Notes: generated by a model not told the origin, from the sequence alone. DNA of 64,000 bases from Cornus controversa (GCA_026545225.1 CM048845.1:62769033-62833032); one strand, 5' to 3'. Positions 12,740 to 24,798 are shown, counted from the first letter of the stretch. Numbers and translations are program-made.

Positions 12740-13400
12740 AAATAAAAGAAGGTGAAAATTCAACTTTTAGACACTTTAAAAATTAATTGAATATCAAGGG
12801 AAGCTCATTTTGAGATGAAAATTTAAACCCAAGTTTATCTAACCTCCAGAAAGTTACAGAAAAAATTTGGGAATTTTTGGAATTATAAAAGTATTTTCTA
12901 AAATTACAGAAAGTGAAAAATCCAACTTTTAGACACTTTAAAAATCAATTGAACACCAAGGGAAGCTCATTTTGAGTTTAAACTTTAAACACAAGTGTAT
13001 TTAACCTCCAAAGAGTTACAGTAAAAATTTGGGAATTTTTGGAGTTGTAAAAGTATTTTCTAAAATTACAAAAAATGAAAAATCCTACTTTTAGACATTT
13101 TAAAAATCAATTGAACAACAAGGAAAGATTAGTTTGAGTTGAAAATTTAAACCCAAGTGTATTTAGCCTCCAGAGAGTTACAGTAAAAATTTAGGAATTT
13201 TTGGAAATTTCTAACCATTTTCTAAAATTAAAGAGACTAAAAAAAACAGTTTTTAGACATTTTAAAAATTTATTTAAAGAGAATGGTAAATTATTTCGAC
13301 ATGAAATTTAAACCCCAAACTCCTCAAGCTCCCAGGAAGTTGACATTAAATTTTCGGAATTATAAAAGTATTTTTAAAAAATAATTTTTCCAGATTTTCA
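12740..13400. repeat. 162-bp tandem repeat, four copies
   Basis: The word 'cttttagaca(c/t)tttaaaaat' recurs with a constant 162-bp spacing (about 12763, 12925, 13087 and 13249). Each unit also carries 'gggaatttttgga' and 'aagtattttctaaaatta'. Divergence increases toward the right end. The array lies inside the probable solo LTR. Confidence 0.9.
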
Positions 13401-13469
13401 AGTTTTCCCAAAAGTTTCAAAAATACAAAATAAATATCAAAACAATTCGGAATGGGCCTATATTGGACC

Positions 13470-13665
13470 CAGAGGTAGGGCCCCGCGAGTGGGGCCCAAA
13501 AATAATTTTCCGGCCACCGGCCGGAGCCGGCGCCGGCCGGACGCGCCCACACTCGCCGGCGGAGCGCGTGGGGGTCACGCGCCAGCTGGGTTGTGTTCCC
13601 CAGCGCGCAGGCAGCGCGCTCGGGGATTTTCCGGCACTGATTCCGGCTTCGTCCGACCTCCGTTC
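13470..13665. other. GC-rich, CpG-rich block
   Basis: About 200 bp of strongly GC-rich sequence is embedded in AT-rich surroundings, with runs such as ggccggagccggcgccggcc. It contains many CpG sites. Several overlapping open frames cross it on both strands, with Pro/Ala/Gly/Arg-rich composition typical of GC-rich non-coding DNA. Its position in the solo LTR suggests promoter-proximal or leader sequence of the parent retrotransposon. Confidence 0.7.
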
Positions 13666-14711
13666 AGCCTGATTTTTGTACCATTCTTCTCCTCTTGATC
13701 CCCTCTACCCATTGGTACAAAAAGCTCCATAAAAAATTGTCCGAATCAAAAATCCCTAATTCACAAGTTCTAGGGTTCTTCGCAAAATTTAAAAATTTAA
13801 AACCCAATTATTCACGATCTGTTTTCCTAAGGATTCAGAGTTGTTTACAATATAATCCCAACACAGTAGGTTCACAATTTAACATTTATTTACTTACAAA
13901 TTGCATACATGAATAATTTCTTTCTTAACACAATATATATATATACATGTGCATATAACCTTACATGATCAAAATAAATCTAGTCTATATATAATCATCA
14001 CAGTTAAATCTCACGAAATTTATCAATAACAGAAAATATAAACATACAATTAACTACAAATTTTTAGTATAAATAAATTCTCAAACCTAGACTATGCATA
14101 CGGATTCAAAGGGGAAGAGAATAATCAAACTTGCCTCTTTGACGAATCAACTTGTTCACCCGATCGTCACTCCCTTCTCTCTTTCGTTTACTACCTCAGT
14201 TCTGTGCGTAAAGCAACGGCAAAAACCCTAATTTCTTCTTTTTCCTTTTTTTTGTCTTAATTATTATTCTATTATTGATTTTCTTAAAACTAAATAGAAT
14301 CAAAATAATAATAATAATAGAAATAATAATATAAATATAACCCTAGGCCCATCATTTTTAAACATAACCTTAGCCCACTCATTCTAGCCCAAATTCCTTC
14401 CACTCATTCTAGCCCAAATTCCTCCCCAGCCCAAACCAAAACATTTAAATAAAATAACACACAATTAATAACAATTCACATAAAATGATAAAAATATAAA
14501 CAGAGACATTTAAATGAAATGAATTGAATCTATAAAACCTAAGCAATCCACATAAAATGATAAGATGCATATATAAAAGACAAGCAACTCACCTACCATG
14601 ATAATTTATATAAAAGAAAACATTTCACATGAATTAATAGAATGAAGTAATAATATAAAGAGATTAAATTTCTTTAAAATAATTGACACCTAAATTTTTC
14701 GGGGTATTACA

Positions 14712-15357
14712 GTAAAGAGCAGAATGCATTTATAAAAGGAAGGAGTCTTGATGACAATGTCATCATGATTAATGAATTGGTTGGGGGATCAACAAAACTC
14801 AAACCATCCATGGATGTTAAAATTGACTTAAAGAAGGCCTATGATTCAGTCTCGTGGCCTTTTCTCTATCAACTTCTTCACAGTTATGGTTTTGGAATCA
14901 AATGGATCAATTGGGTAAAAGAATATCCATCCTCTGCATGGTTTTCTATTCTGGTTAATGGCTCCTCTGCAAGTTTTATGCAGCCACAGAAAGGCCTCAG
15001 ATAAGGTTGCCTTTTATCCCCATTATTATTCATTCTTGTTACTGAGTTTTTCTCTTCTTCCTTGCAAATGGAGGTGGAACAAGGAAGATTTGAGCTTCGT
15101 AATTCTGTGCAAAGGACTGGTATTGGTTTCTCTCACTGTTTTTTTTGCAGATGACCTGATTATAGTGGATAAAGCTGGAATCAGAACTGCCAAATGCATT
15201 GATAAATTGTTGAAAGATCTCCAATCAGACTCTGGGCTAGTTGTGAGTTATGAAAAAAGTCAGCTTTTGCTTTCAAGATCTGTCAGAAGACAAAGGGGGC
15301 TGAAGAATATATTAAATAAAAAAACTGTCATCAGTTGTTCAAGCTTTAAAGGCCAAT
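14712..15357 (+). pseudogene. LINE reverse transcriptase, palm region
   Basis: This is the continuation of the interrupted LINE. The frame reads KEQNAFIKGRSLDDNVIMIN, then VKIDLKKAYDSVSW (motif A with catalytic Asp), QPQKGLR and, after a stop at about 15001, GCLLSPLLF (motif B). After a frame change it reaches FADDLIIV at 15144-15167 (catalytic motif C, both Asp retained) and a GLVVSYEKSQ segment. The stop in the QKGLRQGC motif can be explained by CAA to TAA. The protein ends near 15357 without thumb or zinc-binding regions, so the copy is also 3' truncated. Confidence 0.85.
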
Positions 15358-15665
15358 AATCCATCAGTATGGACCATTGTTTCTTATTTACACAACCCTA
15401 AGCCAATACGCGAAAATCCTCAATTCCCATTTTTTCACCAATCTCACTCTCGGACCAAATAGATATCTCATTTTAGATTACAAAATAAAATGATAAGGAT
15501 TTTGTTAACATCAACAGATTGGTTTTTTTTGCATGAATCAGTTGTACAAATAACAAACGCAATTTATTGGGATTATCTCATATATCAAAAGAAGTTATAT
15601 ATCATGCAACCTTCAAAACATGAAAACTAGTGGGGGACAATTATAATTGTGATGAATAAAAAATA
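15358..15665. other. Intergenic spacer
   Basis: About 300 bp separate the LINE fragment from the MULE-like element. No gene or repeat is seen. Confidence 0.4.
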
Positions 15666-16829
15666 GGGAGTTGATATTCGCGTTCCAAAATTGTATCAAG
15701 GCGCTCCACTTCTATTTATTCATAAATTGATGGACAAAAATAACCTTGAATTGTCCCTTCTCATTTTTCTCTTTCCTCTCTTATTCGGTCTCTTTTCTCT
15801 CTCTTTTATTTCATTCTTAAATAGAACTTCAAACGGACACATCTCTTTTTTATTTTCTCCTCCTTATTTCACTCTTTTCTCTCTCTACTATGTGCTCCAT
15901 CTCACGCCTCTCTCTCCCTACCATCTTCCATCTCTTACTAGAATCTATATTGCCCTCAAACACTATCAACTTGAAATTAAGTGAAGTATAGAGATTAATT
16001 AGAACAGTGCCTCTGATTGATAAGGCACTCATTAATTAGAGTGTTTTATTGTTATTATTATTATTTTTAAATTTTTATGTGAGTAAGGAAGAAGACCCAT
16101 TAAGTTGAGATGCTCCCTCATGATATATTTTAGACTCTTTATCACACTCTTGTCTAGTACATATATCTTGCTTGGGATTGGTCAAAAAAATTGTGTTTGT
16201 CTTGAACTTGGGATACATGAGATGTACAACTTCTGTCTATTACTACTTTACGCCTCTTTAACATGAGTGTGGTGCGAAATGCAAGAAATATGCATGGTGG
16301 ATCAAAGTGTAATACATGAAGCAGACGAATGTCAATTGGACATAAAAAAAGAAAAAAAAAAGTGACTCCTCAATGTTCTTAAATATTTTGCACCGAAACC
16401 TAAAATTTGGGCATGGGTTTTCTAGAATTATACAATAATAATTAAGAAAAAAAAAATTGAGAGACAAATCTACGAGAATGATATATTCGTACATTTTACT
16501 GATCCTTAAATAATAATTGCTAAATAGGTATTTGTAAATGAAATGATGAAAATTAGTGTGAATGTGTTAATCGATAGATGTTGTGACTAGTGGAGAGATG
16601 ATTCTATTGGAGTAAAAAAGAAAGCATATAGAGCAAACAAGAAAAGAGAGAGGGAAAAAGAAAAGAGATGGAAAAGATAGTGAGTTGAGAGAATTGTACG
16701 TTGGTAAGAGAGGAGAGAAAAAATAGGAGAATGTTAGGATAATTCAGAGTTACTTTTGTCAATTTTGTTTTATGAATAAATAGAAGTGGAACGCCTTGGT
16801 ATATTTTTGGAGTGCTAATATCAACTTTC
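15666..16829. mobile_element. Non-autonomous Mutator-like element with TIRs
   Basis: The left end (GGGAGTTGATATTCG...) is mirrored by the reverse complement of the right end (GAAAGTTGATATTAG...). The match continues for about 60 bp through CAAGGCG(C/T)TCCACTTCTA and TTTATTCATAAA, then decays into CT/GA-rich sequence. The flanks TAAAAAATA (15657-15665) and TAAAAATAT (16830-16838) are similar enough to be a decayed ~9-bp target duplication with a one-base slip. There is no transposase coding capacity. Long TIRs and ~9-bp duplications are typical of MULE-derived elements. Confidence 0.78.
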
Positions 16830-18991
16830 TAAAAATATTATCATTGAATATGTTTTTGTATTAATTATTTTGGTAAAGAATATCTTGACATTGTTCAATG
16901 TCGCCCCCACTGGATTAAATTCTTCCCCACTGTAATAAAGAACGATGAACTTGCATCAGTGCGTCAGCGGTGGCAAATGAAGAATGTTTGCACTAGCGTT
17001 CAGATTAAATACAAGGATGATCTGTCTTGATTAAATACAGGCATCACATATTGATAGTACAGCAAAATGATTTAAATGGTGATATCAAGTCTTCAGGTAT
17101 ATTGCTATTTATTTCCTAAGGCTAGCATGGGAAAACATGGGACATCATAGATTTTACTGATTGATTATAAAATAAAAAATATAAATATAAATAAAAAAGA
17201 AATGAAGTTGTCGAGGAAGAGAATATTGAGGGTTTGAACTAAAAGTACGTACCATACCAAAGCTCATGTAATAAAGTGGAAAAAAATAAAAATAAAAAAT
17301 TTTAAGAAAATAAAAGGAGTTGATAACTATGAGGGTTGTATGAGGTCAAACTCCTTTTAATGCTAATATTTTAGCTAGAACACAAGTCATTATTGAAGTG
17401 ACAAGCCCCCTGGTCTCAATTTCAAACGGTTAATAAGTACCGGAATGGACACGGAACACGGGTATGACACGACACGAATATAGTGACACGATAAATTTTA
17501 AAAAAATAGGATACGGACACGATGAGAATACGACTATAAAATAATAATATATTAATATATATTCAACAACTTAACCAATATTCATAATACTATAAATCTA
17601 ACAATAAAAAAAATTTACTCAAATAATTGAATTTACTATCAAGTAATTAATGTATTTTCAAAAGGAGTGTTTTCATTGTATTCAAACCCACTACTAGAAC
17701 CTTACACGTTACTCATTTTTCTAATAACAAACAAATAAATTTAAATACAAAATACCAAACAAACTGACATGGCTTTATGTTAAATAAAGTTCTATTGAAT
17801 TTTTTATTTTATTTTTTCTAAATTTATTATTTAGAAATTTTTTCTAACTATTTCTTATTTTTTAAAATTTTTATTTTAGAAAACACTATATTTATAAAGA
17901 AAATGACATAATAGTCATATTAAATGGTATATATGTCATTATAGTTCTTCCAGAGGTCAAGATGTTAGCTTTTAGAATATGAGGGACTGGAGTGCTCAAA
18001 AAATAGTTCAAAATGGTCTTTTTGCAACTTTGGAAAAGTTCATGGGTTTTTTTGCACTTTTAAAAATTACAAAATGTACTCCACCGTGTCCCTCGTATGT
18101 CAAAAAAAAAAAATTAGGACACTTCACATGTCCGACGAGTGTCTGAGTGTCCGACACAGATACGACACCCTTATATGAAGTGTACGTGCTTAGTTAACAT
18201 AACAAAGACTATGGAGCATGCACTTATATTAACAAAGATTATCATAACATCACCGAAGTGACATAATTAGGGCACTTATTATTTTAGCTCTAAAAAAACA
18301 TAAGCATGTTTTTTCCGGTCCCCGATACTATTTGTTACTTTTTAAATTAATTTAGAGACTGAAATAATATTGAGCAATGAAGAAAACAAATTAAAAATAA
18401 TCCATGTGTGGTTTAATGACCTAATCAGAAATTCAAAATTAAAATACAATTAACAAATAATTAATACACCTACAACCATTAGTAGAGAAAACAGTACTAT
18501 TACAAAATGTACAAAATGGACACTTACTTTTGAGGCATCAAGAACCATCAACACAATGTCAGATGATTTGGAAACAACGATTGTGGAGGTGCTATTGTGT
18601 AACTGTTAAAGCTTTCTTTATTTCGTTTTTCATCATTTTGTTATTTGAGACCTCTGGCAACTCGTGTTCAAGATTGTGCTTGATTCTACTTTGAGAAGGG
18701 TTGGCAATTCTGTGTGCAGAGCCAAATTTGTGGAAAAAAAGGTGATTAGAATTTTTAAGATTAGAAGGGTAATAAATGTCATTTTGTATTTTTATGACAT
18801 CAGCAAAATGTAAGAAATTTTGTTTCTTAATCTTAAAATTAAGGACAACATGGTACTTTCATAAAAGATGTCAACGGTGTTAATTGCACTAACTCTGGCA
18901 GAGTTTGTCAGAGTGGTTTTTTTAAAAGTTATATCAGTGAGTAATTTGGCCATACTTTATGAAAGATCAAAGTAATTCACCATAAAATTTA
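16830..18991. other. Intergenic spacer with ACACG-rich segments
   Basis: No gene is recognised. About 17440-17545 and 18060-18185 contain dense 'gacacg', 'gtgtccg' and 'cgacac' words in opposite orientations, resembling the edges of an uncharacterised plant repeat. No target duplication was matched. The remainder is AT-rich. Confidence 0.4.
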
Positions 18992-19511
18992 TATATATAT
19001 ATAATGAAATATAAAAATTATGGGGGCATGAATGAAAATAAAAAATATTTGAGGGAGCACTTAGCCCCGCCATTGATAGTCATATATATTTTATATAGAA
19101 GTAGAGAAGGTAATAGATTAAAAGATATATATATTTGTATTAGTAAATATACTCCCAAACACATGACGTCGGGTATACTCCCAAACACATGCCATTGAGA
19201 CTTAAATCCTCACTCTCTTCTTTGGAGAAGTAATGAAGAACATAATACTCAAGCTAATCCTTTGAAAGTGAAGAAAAAATTAATATGCCTTAACTTTTGT
19301 TTCCCAGGGAAAGTTACATGCTAAAGTATTCTTTTTTCTATTTTTCCTTCTTTTTTTTTACCATAGAACAAGAAAATAGATTTTTTTTTAAAAAGAAAAG
19401 AGAAAAAAAAAGATCCACTTTCTTTCCTCCATTTTCTCTTCTTTTACAAGGAAAATGATTTATGTTCATCAATATACTAATTATGATAATGAAGCACATG
19501 TTTAAAAAAGG

Positions 19512-19569
<58 letters not shown>

Positions 19570-20631
19570 CTAAGTACACTTTGCACGTGTGGTGGTGTGG
19601 TGGTGTTGTACGGTATCACACGGATTCCAGCATTTGCACGTGTGGCTCTGCTATGATGCGGTGTTGTTATACTCAATTAGACAAATCTCAACACTTGCAC
19701 GTGACGTATTTGTATTTCTTTAAGCATAATTTGTTGGACTGAAAGAGGATTGTCTGTTTTAGTTCTTCTTATTTTGTAATATAATTGATCGTGTTGTAGT
19801 TTCAATCAATCGTGTTATTTTTTAGGTAAATTCGATCAAATGGACCTTAGAAGATTATCAGCTTTTCTTTTCTTTGTGTATTTAGAGAGATAGACAGAGA
19901 GATATATATGTATATATAAATATATATAGAGAGAGAGAGGGGTGTTTGTGTGTATGTGATGAGAAGAAATTTTTGATCTTATGAAGTCGTGAGTTCTATA
20001 TGTTTCCCTTCTTTTATGGTTTTGAAATCCAACCGAGATTCTCGCATCGAATTCCCCAGTGCACTGAAAATGATATAGATCGAATCTGATAACTTTGATC
20101 ACATAATTGGAATAGTTTTAACCGTCCAATACACCATAAAATACTAGCGCACTAAAAATAATTTTTGTTCTTTGAAATTACATAGACTATAATTTTCTAT
20201 TAAGCACATGTTTTTTTTTTTTGGATTATTTTTTGCATTTGCTAATAACTGTGAATAATCAACTTAAGTGAATCAAGTTTTAAATTACTTTTGAAGGTAA
20301 TTTAAACCCAAATTAAGTTCATAAATTGAAATCAAATTTAATTCAATTGTGTTTGTGATATTATTTTGAATTTCTTATATATGAAAGGAGTATCATTCTT
20401 TTTACATAAATGAGGGCCATAAAAAATTATCATAATATGCAATAAGACAAATTGAACCCATCTTTTCTCAAGTTTCACTTGTTTAATAAACAAGCTCATA
20501 CGAATTTTTCAAACTCAATTCATTCACTTGATGAAAATTATGATTTGTAGCCGCACATGCAGTGTAACATTTGAAGGCCATATGGGGCATAAAAAAAGGA
20601 AACTAAAACCATAATCGTGAGTTATTTTTAT
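18992..20631. other. Intergenic spacer with microsatellites
   Basis: A pure TA tract of about 55 bp lies at 19514-19568, next to three copies of 'ttgcacgtg' (about 19580, 19634 and 19695). A GA-rich region and short ATATAT runs lie around 19885-19945. No coding region is supported; the open frames here follow simple repeats. Confidence 0.55.
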
Positions 20632-20894
20632 GGGAAAATTAGATTTCAGTGACCAAAATTGAAAAAATATTGCTATTTAGTGACCTTAAACTCAATAAAA
20701 GGTAAATAGTGACCAAACTTAAAAAATAATTGCTAATAAGTGACCATTTAATCTTAAAACCCAAAATACCCTTCATTCTGTCCATAAATCCCCATCTTTT
20801 CTTCATTTTTTTCAAACCCAAATATCAAAAAATTTAAAGAATCCAATGACTTGTATACAATATATGAACATATATGCATTCTAAAGAAGATAGA

Positions 20895-20936
<42 letters not shown>

Positions 20937-21483
20937 ATATTAATATCTCATTAACAAAAAAATAAAAATAAAACCCTAATTTGGGTGCAATTAATTATTA
21001 ATAAGAAATATTGGAGGATATGAATAGACTTGGCTAATAAACATATTACCTACTGCCTTATATCTTATTCTTTTTTTTATATCAGGTATCCCATAGTTAA
21101 TTCATTTCAAGTTATAACTCTTACTGTATCTTTGGAGCCCTAAAATCTACCAAAGAAAAAAAAATCCATATATGCACATGCATTAATTATAAGATGGATA
21201 TATATGTCTATATATATATATATAGACTCTCTCTCTATATATACTTTCTTTTTTAGAATCTTTGTATATCTTTTGAAGATTTGATATTTAGAATTGGGAT
21301 TAAAGAAGACGAATAAGGGATTGAGAATTTCTAAATAAAAATGAGGGTATTTTGGACATTAAAGTTAAATGGTCACTCATTGGCAATTAATTTTCAAGAT
21401 TGGTCACTATTTACCTTTTATTAAATTTAAGGTCACTGTAAATCAATTTTTTTTAATTTTGGTCACCAAAATCTAATTTTCCC
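20632..21483. mobile_element. MULE-type MITE with perfect 9-bp target duplication
   Basis: An 852-bp element has long terminal inverted repeats. The left end GGGAAAATTAGATTTCAGTG matches the reverse complement of the right end (GGGAAAATTAGATTTTGGTG). Similarity continues for about 150 bp, through repeated 'agtgacca' words and a 'ccaaaataccct' block. The flanking 9-bp sequence TATTTTTAT is identical on both sides (20623-20631 and 21484-21492). A 9-bp duplication with long TIRs identifies a Mutator-like non-autonomous element. The interior has TA microsatellites and no coding sequence. Confidence 0.93.
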
Positions 21484-22609
21484 TATTTTTATCCTCGTAC
21501 ATAAGGCCAGATATGCACCCATAGACAAATTTCTACCATAGAATTTAATAAATTTGAGTTTCTAATAAATTTTGTTGAACTTTTAAAGATAATTTAATAC
21601 AAGTAATGACTCATGCCCAAATTTAAGTCACTCTTGACAATAAAAGCTTAATAATTTAGCCTTTTTATTAAATTAACAATATAAATAATAGTCATCACGT
21701 GAAACACATTGCTACATTATACCCCGTAAGATAGGATCTAAAAAATAGCAGATAGATCAAAAACATTATAAATTATACAAATAAAAGATTGAATGTTTAC
21801 CTATTTATTGAAAATTCAAATAAATTTGAATAATCGGGTGGATCCAAAGAAAGCTTGTAGATTTTGTGTAAATCTAGCACGAATGAATACGATTCATGCT
21901 ATATTTAGCAATTTAAGTGAAGAAACCAAAAAAAAGAGAGAAAAAATTGAAAACTCACTGATCGAAATTGTATTTGATTCAAGATCTTGTTGAAATTGGT
22001 GTTTGAAGTTCAAATCTAACTTGTTTATGAGGTTTAGAAAGAGAGAATGCTGGTAGAGAGAAAAAAGTTGACGAAATGGACTAAAAAAAAAGAGCCAAGT
22101 CTTCTTTAAATTTTCAGTTAGACTCGGCCGGCTTGGCCCGAGTCACCCCTAATTTTCTTTTGCGCTTCCTATTGATTTCATTTCGAGTCGTACCAAGTCA
22201 CCTTGGGGTGCCAAGTCGCAATACCGGCATGACTTAGGACTTGTTAGAGCACAATTAAAACTAGACCGAGTCTATGAGCCATGACTCAAATTATTCATGT
22301 ATAGCATAGTTTCATTTGTAGTTCATTATAAAGTAACCACAAAGATATTGAAACTCTTGAAATCGAATGGCTCATCCTTGTAATTTTTATCATTGATCTT
22401 ACCAGAGAAAAGCCACGGACGATGACAATGGTCTAGCCCAATGAACACTGTAGTTTGGCCCAAGCTCCAATCCATAAGTTTGTTCGGCCCATTTCATATT
22501 TGGGAGGTGCTTCTCCTTTCGAGGGTCTAATAAGAATATTGGAGTGTTTGCCACTGTTGGTTCAAGTCAATCATTTGTTATGCCCAAGCACCAATAAGAG
22601 GAATGTGAT
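21484..22609. other. Intergenic spacer left of the gypsy element
   Basis: No gene is recognised with confidence. Around 22435-22600 several 'ggcccaa' words occur, as in many plant intergenic and LTR sequences. The ORFs there run into the neighbouring LTR and are not credible. Confidence 0.45.
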
Positions 22610-22796
22610 TGTAGACATAAAAAAATTACATGATGGACCCAAAATACAATTTGGGTTTATTTTCAGTTTAGCCCACTTTGAAATGTGGCCCAATGAGTTA
22701 GATAATTTGAAGCCCAGACCCACCAGAAATAAATGAGTTATGGGTTGATCTAAATTATCTAAGAAGTCAAAGCCCACTTGAAAATGGGTCTAATGG

Positions 22797-22837
<41 letters not shown>

Positions 22838-23247
22838 AATTATCAAAATTATCATAAAGGATAATTATAGGATAATTATTAAAGGAAAAGAAAGTTACAA
22901 ATCTACCCCTCCGGTGAGCCTATAAATAAAGGTCTAGAGGTGGGAGAAGAGGACTAGAAGATTCTCAGAAAAAGTTGAAGCTCTGCAGAACTCTTTACTC
23001 AAAATCCAAAACTCCAAAGCATCTAAACCCTGAAGGAGAAGAACAACAAGCACATCATCCACGTGTCGTTCTTCACCAAAGTTTCAATCCAATTCAAGAT
23101 CAAGCTCTAGCAGCCCTTGAAGTCGGATCACCAAGGAGATCGAATCAGAGGACCTTATCTTCATATTTTCTTCTGTAAAGATTAAAAATTGTTTATTTGT
23201 CACTAATTTTCGTTCCTAGATTTTCGGACACGAAATTTGTGTATACA
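22610..23247 (+). repeat. 5' LTR of the Tat gypsy element
   Basis: This 638-bp LTR contains a TA microsatellite (22803-22832), a TATA box (tataaata) at 22921-22928 and a leader. Compared with the 3' LTR it lacks about 53 bp near the right end, around the polyadenylation-like 'aatcaataaa' repeats, and its TA tract is shorter. Confidence 0.93.
22921..22928 (+). promoter_or_regulatory. LTR TATA box
   Basis: TATAAATA in a 'gagcctataaataaagg' context is conserved in both LTRs (also at 33330-33337), as expected for the start of the retrotransposon transcript. Confidence 0.65.
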
Positions 23248-23253
23248 AATTTC

Positions 23254-23270
23254 TGGCACGCCCGGTGGGA
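23254..23270 (+). other. Gypsy primer binding site
   Basis: TGGCACGCCCGGTGGGA begins six bases after the LTR end. Sites of this form follow the 5' LTR in many Tat/Ogre-related plant elements; the exact tRNA primer was not determined. Confidence 0.75.
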
Positions 23271-23333
23271 CAATCTCTGCCTCTCATCTCTGTCTCCTAC
23301 ATCATATCTTCCAAACTCCGTTTGTTAGAATCT

Positions 23334-24798
23334 ATGGCTCCTTCCAAGGTTCCGGCTACAAATAAGAAAACTGCAAAAGACACCACTGCTACAGTGACCA
23401 ACATCAAAACTGCCGCAAGTAGTGGCAAAAGTACCAGGAACCTGTCAAGTGCTAGCAGCACCTCAGCAGGTCCAATGACGCGTAGCAAGGCCAAAACAAT
23501 TGCTTCGCTCAAGAATCAGCAAGATTCGATGAAAACCAATCCTGCTAAACCAATGGGTGTGAAAATTCAACATGTGAACACTTGTGACCCTCAGGCGCCA
23601 AAGAATTTTGTCGTTGTCCCAGAAAAATCGATGCCACCACATTCACCTCACTCCGTCTCTGACGCCAACTCTAGCGTTGGTTCACTCTCAGATTCGTTAC
23701 CTGAGATTTCAAAACATTCAGTCACTTTAAGGAATGTTGATTCTCAAGGTCTTTCTTATTCAAATATTGTCGCAGCCATGATGACTGGAACAGCCTCGGT
23801 GGAAGACCAACTGGCGAAATGGCGCGCGCAATCGAGAACCTTACGAAAACTGTTGAAGAGAAGGACATGCAGATTGCCGCGCTATTGAGTAAGCTTAAAG
23901 TCCAGAATCCTGACGAGACAACACAACTGCCCGCGAATACCTTAAATTCAGCCCTTCAAGGGGCCCAATCAAAAGATCGTCGTCACACAGCTGCGTCAGG
24001 ACACGTGGCTGACGAAACTAACTATGCCTCGCCAGTCGCTTTGCTATCTGTCCAACAATTGCAGGATATGATAACGAACACAATCCGAGCACAGTATGGC
24101 GGCGCTCCTCAAAGCACTCTATTGTACTCAAAACCCTACACAAGGAGAATTGATAGCATGAGGATGCCTGCAGGGTACCAACCTCCGAAGATCCAACAGT
24201 TTGATGGAAAGGGCAACACATCGCTCATTTCGTCGAGACTTGTAACAATGCTGGGACTGAGGGGGATTTATTGGTTAAACAGTTTGTTCGTTCCCTTAAG
24301 GGAAATGCTTTTGAGTGGTATACTGATTTGAAGTCCGAATCAATTGATAGTTGGGAACAAATGGAACGAGAATTTCTAAACAGATTCTACAGCACCCGTC
24401 GCACTGTTAGTATGATAGAGTTGACTAACACAAGACAATGGAAAGACGAGCCTGTAATTGACTATATCAATCGATGGCGAGCACTTAGTTTGGATTGCAA
24501 AGATCAGTTGACAGAATTCTCTGCTGTTGAAATGTGTATGCAAGGTATGCATTGGGACCTCCTTTATATTCTTCAAGGTATAAAGCCTCGCACCTTCGAA
24601 GAATTGGCAACACGCTCACATGATATGGAAATTAGCATTAAAACCCGTGGAGGCAAAGATTCTTTGATTTCAGAGCCACGCAAAGATAGAAAGGATGAAA
24701 AGAAGGTGGTAAAATCGTCGAAGGGTCCTGCCAAAGAATCCATGATTGTCTCTGCTGTCCCGATAAAGGTTGCTGTCAAAGATAAGAGAAAAGAAGAT
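23334..24798 (+). pseudogene. Gypsy gag, part 1 (frameshifted)
   Basis: The likely start is the ATG at 23334 (MAPSKVPATNKK), after the primer binding site; an upstream ATG at 23265 overlaps that site. The first part is a basic Ser/Thr/Lys-rich leader. A one-base loss near 23815 shifts to the frame reading MARAIENLTKTVEEKDMQIA, a coiled-coil-like stretch. A second deletion near 24215 loses a few residues after KIQQFDGKGN. The capsid then reads FVRSLKGNAFEWYTDL, WEQMEREFLNRFYST and IDYINRWRALSL, which is the retrotransposon gag (PF03732-like) domain. The frame is then cut by the TRIM LTR at 24799. Confidence 0.88.

Larger units (their letters stand above)
11277..14711 (-). mobile_element. Probable solo LTR (3.4 kb) inserted in the LINE
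   Basis: The block interrupts the LINE RT reading frame between ILGIV and SKEQNAFIKGRSL. On the minus strand it starts TGTAATACCCCG and ends CACTACA, so it has TG...CA ends and a short TGTA/TACA inversion, as LTRs do. It contains no coding sequence, but it has two tandem-repeat arrays and a very GC-rich block, as in the long LTRs of Ty3/gypsy chromoviruses (Tekay/Del type). The flanking five bases differ (gggat versus gtaaa), so the target duplication is not confirmed and the edges may be off by a few bases. Confidence 0.62.

Noticed and set aside
13346..13698. Overlapping Pro/Ala/Arg-rich frames on both strands
   Set aside because: They come from the GC-rich block of the solo LTR; frames are open in several phases at once and show no protein family.
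19338..19676. Frames with long Tyr-Ile repeats
   Set aside because: They are translations of the TA microsatellite at 19514-19568.
22455..22777. Frames crossing the gypsy 5' LTR edge at 22610
   Set aside because: They run through the LTR boundary and recur in part at the 3' LTR, so they are not genes.
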